DNA of 64,000 bases, taken from contig NZ_LFYT02000017.1 of assembly GCF_001270065.2 (NCBI RefSeq), forward strand, positions 1 to 64,000, in the 5' to 3' direction. Every line of letters starts with the position of its first letter. The stretch's first letter is position 1. This DNA is from Limnohabitans planktonicus II-D5 (GTDB lineage Bacteria > Pseudomonadota > Gammaproteobacteria > Burkholderiales > Burkholderiaceae_C). Position numbers and translations under genes: made by a program. Below the pieces are notes generated by a model. The model was not told where the DNA came from and did not search any database. It saw nothing but the letters and a program-made list of their open reading frames with translations. Shown here in pieces: positions 42,701 through 57,700 of this stretch.

Positions 42701-45700
42701 GACGCTTTGTATGGCAATGCGGGCACCGATACCGTGCTGGAGTTTGGCGCTTCGCGTTACCTCCTCACCACCACCACACTGGACGCGTCGGATGGCTCAA
42801 GTGCCGCCCTGACCCTGACACGGCCCTCTAGCGGGCATTTCACCCTGACCCTCCAAGTCACCCCTCAGGACCAGGCGCAAACCACCAGCGCGCTGGCGGC
42901 CAAAGCCACTGAGTCGGACATCCGCGCTGCACTCACGGCGCTTGAAGGCGTGGCTTCTTCAGACATCGAGGTCGAGATTCTGAGCAGCACGCAGGTGAAG
43001 ATTGAATTGACCGGGCGTCTGGCAGGGCAGGCGGTTTCCCAGTTCACCGCCCAGCTCACGAGCCCGGCAGCCACCTCCATCAGCACCTGGGTCAACGGCG
43101 CAGCGTTGCTCGATACGCTGGACGCCATCGAATCGGCGCAGCTCATCTCGGGAGTGGGTGCGAGCGTGATCGACGCCACTGATTTCACGCCCACCAGCTT
43201 GGAGGGTGTGGTGACACTGATCGGCTCTGAGGGCAGTGACCGACTCACCGGCAGCCTGACGGTGCGCAGCGAATTGAACGGCAGGGACGGCAACGATCAG
43301 CTCGTGCTCAGGCATGCACGGGGCCAAATCGACGGCGGTGGGGGCTGGGATGTGCTGGAGCTCAAAGCCGTTGGGGATGTGCGTGCCGCAGCCGGCACCG
43401 GCGTCAACCCTTCAGACACGCGACTGACCGTCTCGCCGCAGGGGGGTGCCGACATCCTGCTGGACACCTGGGGGGTGGAGCACCTGTTGCTCAACGCCAT
43501 GTCTGCCCAAGCGCTCGGCCAGGGCAGTGTGCTGGATGTTTCCGGTTTCGGTGGCCGCATCGAGGCGTCGACCGAATTGAGTCTCCTCAGTCAGGGCCTG
43601 GGTTTGATGCTCGACGCCTCGGCAGACATCGCTGTGCAGCTGAGAGACGCCAGCGTGTTGCGGTTCGAGCTGGGGCCCTTGGCCACCATCGGTGAACTGG
43701 TGGAACAACTGAGCGTGAGCGGCCAGCTCAAGACCGAACTGTCGGCCGATGGCCAATTCTTGGTCATGACCGATCTGACCTCAGGCAGTGCCATTTTCCA
43801 GGTGACAGACCTGGGGGAGTCCAGCGCTGCACAGCAGTTGGGCTTGACGGTGAGCGCCAGTGGGGGGGTGATCACCGGCGCAGCCCTGACTCCCGGCATT
43901 TGGACGACTGAGCTGATCGGCAGCACCGGGGCCGACACCCTGACGGGCAGCGCTGGAGACGACCTGTTGCTTGCAGGCGCTGGGGATCGCGTGACCGGTG
44001 GAGACGGCAAGGACACCCTGCAATTCGTCCCATCGGGCAGTCTGACGGCTTCCAACACACAAGTGGCATGGTCTGGCGGCACGCAGACTGTTTCCATGGC
44101 GAGCATCGAGGCGCTCAAAATTGCAAAAGCCACCAGCGCGCGCACGGCTGACCTGAAGGCCTTTACCGGATCGGTCTGGATCGACACCGCGTCGCCCGAC
44201 ACCCTGGAGCTTGGCCCTGGCAAGACCACCGTCAATCTGCTGGTGAGCGCACTCAAGGCCTTGCCCCAGGGCAGCCAAGTGGTGATCAACGCCAGTTTGG
44301 CCAGCCCACCGCAGGCCCTGGTCACCCGTTTCGACAACGCGGATGGGGCCAGCCTGGGGCTTGAGTATGGCCGGAGCAACAACCCCAACGATCTGTCAAC
44401 CCGTCTGACGCTCAACCCACAGGCCAGTGGCGTGCGCACCCTGGCGTTCTCGATGCCGCAGGGGCCGGCTGCGAGTCAAGTGTTCATCGACTCCAATGGC
44501 ACTGACGTTTTGGTGGAGCAGGCCACGGTCAACCTGGCCAGTGGCAGCATCCTCACCCAGGGCGGCAAGCTCACCTTCAAAGGCCGCTCGATCACCTTGG
44601 GCGACGGTGGCAGCCAGGCGCTGACACTGGACACCCGCAGCAGCACCGGCGCAGGTGACATTTTGGTGCAGGCGCGCGACACGCCGCGTTCTTACGGTTT
44701 TGGTCCGACACACGTCGGAGGGCTCTACAACGGCTCCACGTACAGTACCGACTTGACGGTCAAGTCCAACGCATCACTGTATGGCCGCGACATCAAGCTG
44801 CTGGGCTCTGTCACCACCGGCGAGGGTCCTCAAAACAAAAGTTTGGGCAGCCGCATCGTGAGCGCCGGGGCAGGCCTCTTGGACATGGCGGCACCGATCT
44901 CTGCGATTTCGCAGACCACTGCCACCGTCACGCTCACCTTGGAGAACGGCAGCACACTGCAGGCCCAACGCGATGCGACGGTGCGCGCCTCCATCGTGGT
45001 GGCCACAGATGCCTCGCCCATTTTCGGTGGATTGATAGGCGCGGCCTCTGCCTACGCCAGCGTCGAGGCCACCAGCGTGGTCACGGTGGCTGGCACCATC
45101 ACTGCGGGCAGGGACATCGCCATCTCTGGTCATATGGACCCAGCTGTCAGTGCCGTGGCCAAGTCACTGTCTGACAAATCTTATGGTGTGGCATTGGCGG
45201 TGGCCAAAGCCAACGTCACCAACACGGTCGATGTGGCCAACAGCGCCAAGCTGAGCGCAGGGCGCAACATCGACATCACGGCCGACACCACCACCCGGAT
45301 GCTGGCGAACAGCGTGTCGACCACCTCCGACTCCGAGGGCAAATACGCACTCTCCGTGGCCATCGGTATTGAGGACAGCACCAACACCCTGAAGCTGGCT
45401 GGCCAGTTGGATTCCGGTGGCGATATTCGGGTCTTGTCCTCATACATGCGCGGCTCTCAACCCCTGTCGATTGTGCCGCTCGTGTTGTCGCGTGAGGCCA
45501 AGGGCGTCAGCGCCATGTCGGGTGTGAACACGCCCCAGTCTGGCGGCAACTTGGTCAATGATATTTTCTTCAAGGCCTTTTTTGGGGGGCTTAAAAGCGT
45601 CTCGGCGGGCGGGAGCTTTCTGAGCTCAGGTTTGATGAGTAAGCTGGGCATTGCGCCAAGCACCGGACCGAGCAAATTGGCCCCGGTGACCGACAAACTC

Positions 45701-48700
45701 AAGGCTTTCAAGGACTCTGTCACTGAATATTTCAAGAGTACTTCTCCCCCGACTCAAAAAGAAATTGGCGCTTCGGTGGCCCTGAACTTCACCCAAACCC
45801 AGGCTACGCTGGATGTGGGGAACAACCAAGCCATCGCAGGCGGTGGCATGGGGCCGTCGTCTGAGGTGTCTGCGGCCGGCTCGATCAGTCTGGAAGCGCT
45901 CAACACGGGTCGGCCCAAGATCAAGGCGGGCGCCAAGGCGCAGCCGCCCAAGCCAGCGCCAGCCGACAGCGGTTCCGCAACGCCCGCCACAGCGGCACCC
46001 GAAAGCAGCTCCAGCACAGCCATCGCATTCGCCTATGGCAAATACCACGACGAAGCCAAGGTGACCGTCAACAACGTGCGAATGGCTGCGCCCGTCGCCT
46101 TGAACGTGCATGCCGCGTCCAAAAACCAGATCGATCCCAAATCCTTCGCTTACTACAACCTGGCCACGCCTTTTATGTCCCAGGCCACCCACAGCACCAC
46201 CCAAGGTGTGGTGACGGTGCGCCTGTCAGACACGGTCGATGTGGCCCAGGGGCACACCGGTGGCGGCGATGTGGGCTCACGCTACCAAGCGCTGTTTCAG
46301 CAAGGGGATGTGGATCTGGGCACAGAGGACTTTTCGGACGTCACCCGATGGAAGTCGCTGGGCTCACCGCAGAAGATGGCAGCCACCCAATTTCTGGCCA
46401 ATCTGGCCGGCTTTTTTGACAACACCTGGGGCCTGTCTACGGTGGTGGACACCTGGACCCAGTCCAGTGCTTTGGGCAAGACACGCAGCATGGCGGGGGC
46501 TGTATCGATCATCATTTTGGAGCGCTCATCGGAGGCCGAGGTGGGCTCGCATGCGGTCATCAATCCCGTCACCGATTCGGGCCATGCCAAGGGCAAGGTG
46601 TCGGTGCGTGCCGAAACGGTCAACGACCTGGTGGCTTTGTCGGGTCAGTTTGGGCTGCCCAGTCTGAGCGTGCCCAAGAATTTTTTGACCAGCCAGCAGC
46701 CGGACACAGCAGGACAGTTGAGCTTTACCAAAAAATCACTCACGATTGATGCAAAACCAGCATCCCTGGGCGTGAGCACGGGCGACAAGGGCTCATTTGG
46801 GGTGGGTGCCAACGCGCAGGCCCTGCTGCTCGATACCCGTGCCAATGCCCGCATTCTGGCGGGCGCTCGTGTGGCTGCCCAGGCCTTGTCTGTGGACAGC
46901 AAAACCAGCACCCTGTTGGTGGCCTTGGGCGCATCAGGGGGCAGCGGCGGTGGCACCGTGGTCAACGGTTCGGGCATCGGATTGGATGTGCGCAACAACA
47001 CCCTGGCCCAGATTCAGGCCGGTGTCGCCGTCGATGCCAGCAGCCTGTCCATCACCGCCAATGACATCACGCACTTGATCAACATCGCCGGGTCCGCGGC
47101 GCAGGGCTCGTCCTCGGGGGTGGGTGCCTCGGTGGCTGTGACCGTGTTCGATCGCAAGACCCGTGCGGTGCTGGGCAACTTGGACAGTGATGGCGCACTC
47201 GCAGGTGGCGATGTCACGGTGAGCGGGCCTGTCACGGTGCAAGCTGCCAGTTCAGGCATTGACTTCGCGCTGGCATTGGCCGGTTCGCGGGCCACCGGTG
47301 CCAGCCCGGCACCAGAACCCGATGAGTTTTCCATCACCAACCCCCTGCTCCAAGCCCGCGCTGATCGCATGGGCTCCAACTCGCAGTCCGCCCAGACCCT
47401 GGAGGAGATGAACGCCAGCCCCGGCAAGGGCGGTGTGGGCATTTCCGGCTCTGTGGCGGTGCAAGTTGTCAGCGACGAAACGCAGGCCTTGGTGCGCCTG
47501 GCCAGTGCCCTCAAGGTGGGCACCGACGCATCGCCCCAAGCACTCACGATCAGCGCTGACAACACCGCCAACCACCTGGCCTTGGCAGGCGGCATGGCAC
47601 TGGCCACCGACGGCATCTCCGGTGTTGGCTTGGCCGGTGCGGTGGCGGTACAAACGCTCAGTGGTGCCACACGGGCAGCCGTGTTGCAAGCCGGTGCCCT
47701 GAGCGCCAGCACCCTGACCGTTCACGCCACACGGCGTGGTTGGACAGCGGCTGCCGCTGCCGGTCTGGGCGGCGCAGGTGCCATTGGAGGCACGGGCGTG
47801 GCCGGCTCCATCGTCTTGCGCAAAGACACGCGTGAGGTGCAAGCGGGGGTGTCCCACGTTCTCGCAGCAAGCCCCGGTCCCAGCACACGCCTGTCCAGTC
47901 TGGATGTGCGTGCCACCCACGAAGAGACAGCGGTGCTGCTGGCTGGTGCTGCGGGTTGGGGTGGGCGCGCTGGCCTGGGCGCTGCCGTGGCCGTGGGGCT
48001 CGATGACGGGCGAACGCTGGCCAGTGTTGCTGATTTGGCGCAGGTGTCGATTTCCGGTGATGTGACCGTCAAAGCAGAGCGCCATGGCGCCACCGTCACC
48101 TTGGCAGGGGCCGTGGGCAGTTCCCCTGGCGGTGTGGGTGCCTCGGGCACTTTTGCGGTCAACCGCATCGACCATGTGGTCAGTGCGTCCCTGGGTAATG
48201 TGCGCAAGGCCTCTGCCGCCCCCGTTGCGGGTGCGGTGACTGTGCACGCTGAAAACGACAGCACCTTGGTCACCGTGGCCGGTGCGGTGGGCCGTGGCGG
48301 CATCGGCCTGGGCGTGGCCCTGGCCTTGCAGGATGTGGCCGGCGGCATCTACACCGCCGTGGACAGCGTCTCGCTGAAGGCCGCTTCCGTGACGGCCACT
48401 GCCCACAACGGCCTGACGCTGGCCAGCGCCGCCCTTGGCGTGGGTGTGGCGGCCCAAGCCGCTGGTGGCAGCGCCCCACGCTTTGCCGGGGCCGGATCGG
48501 TCGCGCTCAACCTGCTGGAACTGGACACCCTGGTGGATGTCGGCCAGAGCACCGTGGGCGCAGGCACCGACCTGAAGGCCACCGGCAACATCACCCTGAA
48601 AGCCACCGACAACGCCAAACTGATGGCCGTCTCCGGCGGCGCAGCCGTCTCGACATCGCGCGCTTCGGCCATCGGCGCGGCCATTGCTTTCAACCGCTCC

Positions 48701-51700
48701 AATGGCACCACGCGTGCGTCCATTGAAGCGGGCAGCGTCAACCCCGGCGGCCAAGTGGATGCCGACGGTGCGCTGACGCTGGCGGCCACGGCCACCCCGT
48801 TGATGGTGGCGGTCGCAGCGGGCGGCGCGGCCGCTGGCGCGGGCTCTGCCTTGGCCGCTGCAGGCGCAGTGCCCATCAACCTGTACGGCGGCGCAGTGGA
48901 CGCGCATGTTCGCAAGACCACGGTCAACGCTGGCGCTGACATGAGCGTCACCGCCACCTTGGCTGGCTCGCTCATTGCCGCATCTTTGGCTGCTGCCGCT
49001 TCTTCCGGCGGCACGGCCCTGGGCGCTGCCGTGGTGGTGAACATGTTGGGGGGCAACATCGACCCGAATGCGCCAGGTGTTCTGAGCGTGACCACCGGCT
49101 CTGGCGTGACCGGTGGGCAAACCACCGAATCCGATGGCAGCATCACCGTCACCCCCGATGTCGGCAGCGACAAGGCCCGTGTGTGGGCCTTCCTGGAAGA
49201 TGCTGCGGCCACTGCAGGCGGGCAGCTGCAGGTGCTGGCCACCACGCAAGCGCCGCCCGAAGGGTCTGCTGCGGCCAGAACCGTGGAACGCATCGCAGCC
49301 GACAACACCATCACCGTGACACCCACGGTGCAGACCGGGGGCGTCCTCAAGCATGCCGACTTCGCCGCCTGGCACACCGGTGATCAAGTCGTCTACACCG
49401 CCAGCAGTGGCGGCGCAATTGCGGGGCTGTCAGACGGGCAGATTTACCATGTGGTCAAGGTGGCCAGCGATGCGACCGGCCAATCGATTCGCCTGGCCCT
49501 GAGCGCGTCGGACGCGACGGCTGAATCACCTCGCACGCTGCTGATGCCCTCGTACACCGGGATGGCGGTCACTCTGACGCGCGCCACCACGGCGCTCACA
49601 CCCTTTGCGGGAACGGCTGTGGGCGCAGACAACCAGCTGAGCCATGCGGGATTTGCCAGCCTGGCAGCGGGGGACGCCATCGTCTACCGCGCTGAAGCGG
49701 GCACGCTTTCCGGACTGATCAACGGTGACACCTACTACGTGGTGCGTCCAAGCGGTGCCAATTCGACCACCATCGCACTGTCGCAATCGGTCTCCGATGC
49801 GCAGTCGGCCACCCCCACGCGGGTGGCTTTGGGCACGCTGGCAGGCACGTCTGTGCGTTTTGAACGCCAGGTCAGCGCCAGCAGTTCCACCACGGTGTCG
49901 CTCAGCGGTGCAGGCGCTTTCACCGCCGGGCGTGTGAACGGTGGGACCGTGCAAGGCGCGGGCTTGTCCACGCTGGCCACCGGCGATGCGCTGCGCTGGC
50001 GCGCGGGCGGCAGTGCCATTGGCGGGCTGTCCGATGCCACGGTGTATTACGTGATCCGCGAGGCGGATGCAAGCGGTCTTGCCGTGCTGCGCCTGGCGGC
50101 CAGCCATGACGATGCCATGGACGCGACGCCGGTAGCGATCACGCTCGGTGCCAAGAGCGGCCACGCCGGGGCTTTTGAGCGCTTGTCTACCCGCATCGCC
50201 CAAGGCTCGGTGGTGGCCGATTTGCCCGCCGACGCTGGCGCTCCGATCGTGGCCGTGGCGGTGGCGGGCAGCGGTGCCAACGGCGGCCGATTTGCAGGCG
50301 CGGGCGCTGCGGCAGTGAACATCAGCCGCATGGACATCGATGCCCATGTCACTGGCCAGGCCAGTACCCCCACGATCAGCACGCAGACCGGGCTGTCGGT
50401 GCTGGCCACAAATGGTGCCTCCCTGCATGCGGCGGCCGTTTCGGTCACCCTGGCAGGCAAGACCAATGCAGGCGCGGCCCTCAGCGTCAACGAGATCCAG
50501 GACTCGGTGCGCGCCAGCCTGTCCCGCGTCACCGCCACTGTGGCGGTGGATACCGCAGACACCCGCGTGGTGGCGCTTCAGGCCTCGCGCATCACGAGCA
50601 TCGCCATCGGCGCGGCCGCAGGGGGAGACTCCAACAACCTGGGCGGCTCGTTCTCGGTCAACCAGATGCATTCCAGCGTCTCCGCCACGATCGGGGCGGC
50701 CAGCACCCTGAGCACTGGCCGGGATGTCCAGGTGGCCGCCCACGACAGCGCGGCCATTGCCTCTTTGGCTGGCAACTTTGGCTTGACGCTGCGCGGCAAA
50801 GCGGCCGTCGGCTTTGCCTTTTCTGTGAACCAGGTGGGTGACACCGTCACCGCGTCCATTGACAAGGCGCGGGTCAAGGCCGGGCGCGATCTGTCGGTCG
50901 ACGCCCGTTTTGCGCGGCCTGAGGACCTGCCGCCAGGGCTGGACCGCCAGATCGCTGCGCTCGCCGTGGGTGCGGCGCTGGCCTCTCAGGTGGCGGGCAC
51001 CGGCTCGGTGACCCTCAACTGGATCAAGAGCGATGTCTCGGCCACCATCACCGGATTGAACGCGGCGCCAGCGGATGGTGTTGCGGGTACGGGGCCGGTG
51101 CTGGACATCCACGGCCTGCTCTCGGTCACCGCCACCGATGACGCCGACATCGGCAGCATCGCCGGGGCGGTGGCGCTGGCAGGGGTGACGCAACCGACCA
51201 GCAGCTCAGCCGCCGTCGGTGCTTCGATCGCGGTCAACATGATCGGTGCCTCACCCGCCAACAGCAGCGATGACAGCCGCTCCAAACTCCTGGCCAAGCT
51301 CGATGGCGGGGCGGCCAGCTCCGAGCTGCGCGCAGGGCGTTTGAAGATCGACGCCACCCGCGAAGCGCGCATTGGCACCATCACCATTGCCGGGGCAGCC
51401 GCCACCGCCAGTTTCGCGCTCGGCGGCTCGGTGTCCATCAACAAGATCCTGGCAGACACCCGTGCCACGCTGTCGAATGTGGGCACGCTCACCCTGACGG
51501 CCACGCCTGCCACGGGTGAGGATGGCCTGGCCGTCACCGCCCAAGACAGTACCGCCATCTTTGCCCTGTCTGGGGGCGTGGGTGTGGTGGTGGGTGTGCG
51601 CGGCAACGGCTCTGCAGCAGCGGCCATCGCCGTCTCGGACAACACGGTGCGCGGCGACGTGACCAGTGAACTGATCGCCACCACCGTCACCACCCCGGGC

Positions 51701-54700
51701 AAGGCCAAGGTCACGGCCAAGGCCCACAACGACATACAGGCCATCAGCTTTGGCGTGGCTGCGGCCACCAGCACCACGGGCAAGGTCAGCCTGTCGATGG
51801 CTGGGGCCATTGCACTCAATGACATCGAGCGGGCCGTCAGCGCCACGGTGGGATCGGCTTCGCTCAGCGTGGCCCGTTCCTCGGTCACCGCCGACGCATT
51901 GACGGTGAGTGCCAGCGACGACAGCACCCTCATCGCGGGCAGCGGCTTGCTGTCGATCGGGGCCAATTTCAGCCTCTCGGGCACGGCGGCCTCGGCTGGC
52001 GTCTCCTATTCGGAAAACACGTCCATCAGCACGGTGAGTGCGACCATCTTGCGTGCCACCGTCACCACTTTGGGCGATGTGGTGGTCCAGGCCTCGGGCA
52101 ACACCACCATCAAGGCCTGGACCGTGGGGGGCGTGGTGGCGGGCAGCGCTGGCAAGTCCATCGCTGTGGGGGTGACCCTGGCCAACAATCAGCTGAGCTC
52201 CACCGTGAAAGCGCAGGTGGCGGACAGCACCGTGACCGCAGGCCGCGCTGCAGCCAACGGCCTGGCCGCCCGCACAGGCGGGCTGCGCATCGCGGCAGAC
52301 CGCACCAGCACTTATGAGGCCGGAGCCATCAGTGCCGCCGTCTCGGTTGCAGCCGGCGGTGACAGTGCTTTGACGCTCAGCGGCGGGGGGGCAGATGCGG
52401 TGAACGTGCTGGCGGGCAGTGTGCAGGCGCTGTTGGACACCAGCACCGTCACCACCCAAGGGGCCGTGACGGTGCTGGCGGACAACGAGGCCACGCTGTC
52501 GGCGCTGGTGCTGGCCTTCAGTGCCTCGGTGTCGGTCTCGGGTGGCCGTGGTGCTGCCCTGGCCATGGGTGTGGCGCGCGCGCGCAATGCCACAGGTGCC
52601 GCTTACAACCGCGACAGTGGGGCGTTCTCGGAGGGCAGCCGCAATGAAACGCTGGCCCGGATTTCCAATGCCAGCGTCACGGCTCAAGGTGCGTTGGATG
52701 TCAAAGCCATCCATGCCAGCACCGTCACCGCCCGGGTGGGGGCGGCTGCAGTGGCTGCGACACTCAGCCCCGGCCATGGCGCTTCAGGCGCTGGCGCTGG
52801 CGCCGATGCCCTCAACAAGGTGCAGGAAGACATCACCGCCACCATCGGCTCCAACGATGGCACGGCGCGCACCGTCGAAGCTGGCGCGCTCACGGTCCAG
52901 GCCACGGATCAGGCCACGCTGCGCACCGATGTGGGGTCCGCCGCCGTGGCCGCAGCCTTGACGGGCTCCATCGGATTCACGCTCACCATTGGCGTGGCGC
53001 TGGCACGCAACCAAGTGGCCAACCATGTGCTGGCCAGCATCGATGCCCCCTTGACCACGGTCAAAGCAACGAGCACCTTGGTCGATGCCCATGCCAACGG
53101 CTCCATCAAAGCAACATCGGTGGCCGCGAGCGTGTCCGCGTCCTTCGCTGGCAGCGCAGGCATTGCCTTGGCGGGGGCCGGTGCCCATGCCACCAATGAA
53201 ATCGGCACCCGTGTCGAGTCCAAGGTTGCAGCGGCTACTTTGCGGGTCGCCTCGCTCGAGGTGAAAAGTGAATTCGCTGCCACAGTCAACGCCACAGTGG
53301 CCGCAGTGGCCGCAGCGGTGGGCGTGGGTGGCGATGCGGGGCTGGGTCTGGCCATTGGGGCTTCTTTGGCCACCAACCAAATCGGCACAGCCGCCGACAG
53401 CCAAGCGGGCGTGTTCGCCAGCATCGCGTCTGGAGCCACGGTCGAGGCTCAGGCCGCCGTGAAGGTTCAAGCCAAACTGACTTCTTCGATCACGGCAGGT
53501 GTGGGCGCGGGTGCTTTTGCCATCGCGGGTGGCAGTGGTGGGGCGCTGGGTGCCTCGGGTGCCGGAGCCAGCGTGACCAATGAGACGGCCATGCCGGTGC
53601 GCGCCACCATCCATGCGGCTTCAGTGACTTCGGGACTGGACAGCGCTCGCGTGGGCGGTTTGTCGGTGTTGGCCTCCGATACGTCATCGGCCCAGGCCGT
53701 GGTGGGGGCTGCAGCGCTTGCAGCAGCCATGAGCGGCGGGGCCGCCATCACTGCCAGCATTGCGGCGTCGATCGCCAGAAACACGCTGAACAACACGGTG
53801 TGGGCCACCGCCGAGGCGGGTGCGATGCTCGACTCGCGTGATGGCGCACTGATGATCAGCGCCACGCAGTCTGCCGCTTTGTCGGCTGAGTCGATTGCCG
53901 TTTCGCTGTCCATTGCCGTGGGCGGTGCGACCGGCATTGCCGTCAGCGGTGCAGGGGCAGGGGCCTACAACACCTTGACCGGGCAGGTGCTGGCTGTGGC
54001 GAAAAACGCCACCCTCACGACCATGGCTGCGCAGCACACCAGCAGCGCGTCTTCCGGCTCGATGGCCACGGGAGACCGGGTACGGGTCGATGGCCAGTTG
54101 TACCGTTACCTGGGCAGTGCACCACTGGCTTATGGGGGGACCAGCCCGGCGCTGACGAGCCTGAACTTCAACGACGCGGCCCAGTGGGCGCGCATGGCTG
54201 ACGATGTGCAGCTGATCGCTGCCCGAGACAGCACACTGCATGCGCTGGTTGGTTCCACGGCTGGCGCTGTTGCGGCCGGTACAACGGCGGGTGCAGTCGC
54301 GGTGGGTGCAAGCGTTGCGAAAAACCAGGTCGGTGCGACCCTCAACGGTGTGGCGCTGGGCAGCACGGGTGATGTGTTCACCACCACAGGCGGCATGATG
54401 ACTGCCGCCGAAGTGATCGGCGGCAGTGTCAATGCTTCAGGCAAGTTGCAGATCGAAGCACGCCAAAAAGATGTGGTCGATATCACGGGCTTTTCGGCCG
54501 CAGTCGCGATCTCGGGAGGCGCTGGGGCCGTGTCTGCCGCTGGCAACGGCGTCGGGGTTTACAACGACTTGGCCGGGGCCGTGCGTGCCCGCATGTGGAA
54601 TGCTGACGCGACCGTGTTGGGCCAGTTGGACATCGCTGCTCTGGGCAGCGTGCAGGTCAGCAAAGCCATGGCGGTGGGCGTCGGCATTTCGGCAGCCATA

Positions 54701-57700
54701 GGCATCGGCGGTGCCATCTCGGTGGGCGCTTCCATCGTGGACAACGCGGTGCGCCAGGCCATCGTGGCCGACGTGGGCGCGGACACGGCCCACACCCTCA
54801 CCGTGTATGGGGATGCGCGGGTGGCGGCCAACGAGGATGTGTCCGCTGATGCGGACACGGCCATGCGCAACCAAACCCGAATCTTGGGCGTGGAAGCCGA
54901 GGCCGTGAACGTGTCGGCTGGGCTGATTGCGGGCGCGGGTGGCGGCATCGACATCCGCAACACCGTGGACAACCGCGTCTCGTCCCAAGTCCGTGGAATC
55001 ACCCTGAACAGCATGGGCAATGTGCGGGTGGTGGCGCAAGACACGGCGCGCCTGTCGGCCACGGCGGTGGGCACCACGGTGGCCATTGGCTTTGGGGGGG
55101 CCATCGGCGTCAGCTTGGTCAGCAACGAGGTCAAGTCTGTGGTCTCGGCCACTGTCCGGGGTGTGGCTCTGACCAGCGACGACCTGACGGTGTCCTCGTC
55201 GGTCTACACCTACATTCCCAGGACCTTGAGTGTGGGCGTCTCGGCCAGCCTGGTGGCCGCTCAGGGGACCGAAGCCACAGCCAAGCTGCAGGGCACCTCC
55301 AGCGCTCTGGTCGATGGCAGCACTTTGACGCTGGACGGTGCCTTGGTGGTCAGTTCTCGTACCGTGAACGAGGCGTCCACGTCTGCCGATGGGGGGGCTG
55401 CCGGGGTTGTGGCCGTCGGGGGCATGGTCTCCAAAATCCGCGCGGGTTTCGACAACCGCAGCGACACCTCGGTGGCCGCCATCACCGGCAACGGCCAACA
55501 GGTCTTCGCCAAATCTGTGGTGGTGACAGCCAGCGGCAAAACAAATTTGGAAGCCAGCAGCGTTGCTGCGGCAGGCGGTGCCTACGCAGCCATGGGGGCG
55601 CAGTCCGAAGTCAGTGACTTGACGGTGAATGCGGCTCGCCTGGGCGCGGGCGTGCAGATCACCACCGGCGACTTTTCTTTGAGCGCCAACAACGACGGCA
55701 AGGGCGACAGCGCCGCTGACGCCTATGCGCTGGCCATGGCCAGCGGATCGGGCGGTGGCACTGCCAATGTGCTCAAAGCACGAGCCGACGTGTCGGTGGG
55801 TGATGGGGCCTCGGTGCGTGCGAAAAACATCTCGCTGAGCGCGATCAACTCCCTGCGCAAGGACCGCTACGCCAACTCCACCAACCTGCGTTCGGGCACC
55901 GGCAACCTGGTGGGTGTGACCGCCATGACCAGCAGCACGGACATCGGCACGTCTGGAGACACGCTGCGTGCCAACATCACGGTGGGCAACGGGGCGCAAC
56001 TGGTGACCACCGGCAGCTTCAGCGATCCCTCCACCCTCAAGCTGGAGGCCTTCACCCAAGTGGTGGCCCATGACAGTGTGGCCATGTATGGTGTCTCGGG
56101 CCTGGTGGGCATCAGCGTGGGCCTGTCTCGGGTGAACACGTATACAGAATCGAGCGTGAACCTGGGCAGTGCCACACTGATCAACGAGTCCGGGGACATC
56201 TACCTGTCCACGCGTTCGGACTCGCTGGTGTCGGCCAACGCCAGCTTGGTGGTGGGCTCGGGACTGACCGGCGGCGCGGGCGCTGAGGCCACAGCTGACC
56301 AACACGTCTTGAACACGGTGGACGTGAACAATGCGCACATCCGTGGGGCCAATGTGTACCTGCTGGCCGGGCGCAACTCGGCGGGCAACATCAGCACGCT
56401 GTTCGGTACCGCCGACTCGCAGATCACCACGTTCTCGATGCTCCCCACCATTTCGGTCCCCGTGGCCAATGCCCGAATTGATGAGACCGATTCGGTGAAA
56501 GTGCAAGGCACTGCCCTGATCGAGGCGCTGGGCAATGCCTATTTGATCGCCATGGACAGCGCCCGTGGCAGCGACCGCACCGTGGCGGACGGGCAGGTGA
56601 TTTCGATCTCCTTGCCGCCTTATGGCGGGCCTGCCATCAGCGACGACACCGACAGTGTCACCCGCACAGTGCAAGTGCAAGACAGCGCCAAGGTCAATGC
56701 GGGGGTGAACAACCGCACGCTGCTGCAGATCAAGCCGATCAGCCAACTCACGGAGCCGGGGCTGGCCGCCCAACTGTCCAATGGGCAAGCGCTGCACTTG
56801 ACGCAGGGGCAGATTGCAGCCTTGAACCAGGGCCTGGCCAGTGATCAGCAACTGCCTGCGGGTGTGGACTATGTGTATCAGATGCTCGATACCTCCGCCA
56901 TTCCCACGGTGGTGGTCACCAACCAGTCGATTGTTCAGGTGTCGGCCAACCACAGCGCTGGCGGTACCGTGGGTGCCTATTACCAGTACATCGGGCCAGG
57001 CACCACTGGCGTGCAGCGCCTGTTGTCGGCTGAAAATTTCAGCAACACCGGCCTGTGGCGCCAAGTGGCCAACAACGATTCGGCCTGGGCGGGCATTGCA
57101 CAGGGTCGCAGCTTCTACCTGAGCAACGCCACAGCAACGCTGTCTGAGCCCTTGGCCCAGGCGTTTTACGTCTTGCGCGCCGCCAACACGCCTCAGCCGG
57201 TGCTGACATTCCAGAGTGCGGGCAACTTGCTGATCCAGCAACGTGACCAGGTGCGCTCCTGGATCGCCAGCCACAGCAATGAGCCGGCGGCGGTGGCTTT
57301 GTACCAATCGCAAGTTGAACTCATCGAAAAGCAGATGAGGACGCTGGGGCTGCTGGTGGACGGGCAGCCGGCCACGCGGGATTACGGCATCGTCAGCCTG
57401 GTGATTCCCAGCCTCAACGCCTCTGCAGGGTCGGTTTTTGTCGAAGCGCAGGCTTCAAGCAAGAGCCTCATCACGACCCAAGCCGATCAAGGGAAACTGG
57501 CACCTCGCGCCGGGGCCTCGATCTGGGTGGAGAACCGCACCCCCTTTGTGTTGGCAGTCGGCGATGTGACCATTCAAGATGCCACGCGTGTGGCCATCGT
57601 GGATGGCCAGTACACCGTTCAATCGCCGGGCAGCGTTTATTTCAACAACGTCGCGGTCCGATCGGTGTCCGCGTCCGCTTCCGCTTCCGATGCCGCCACC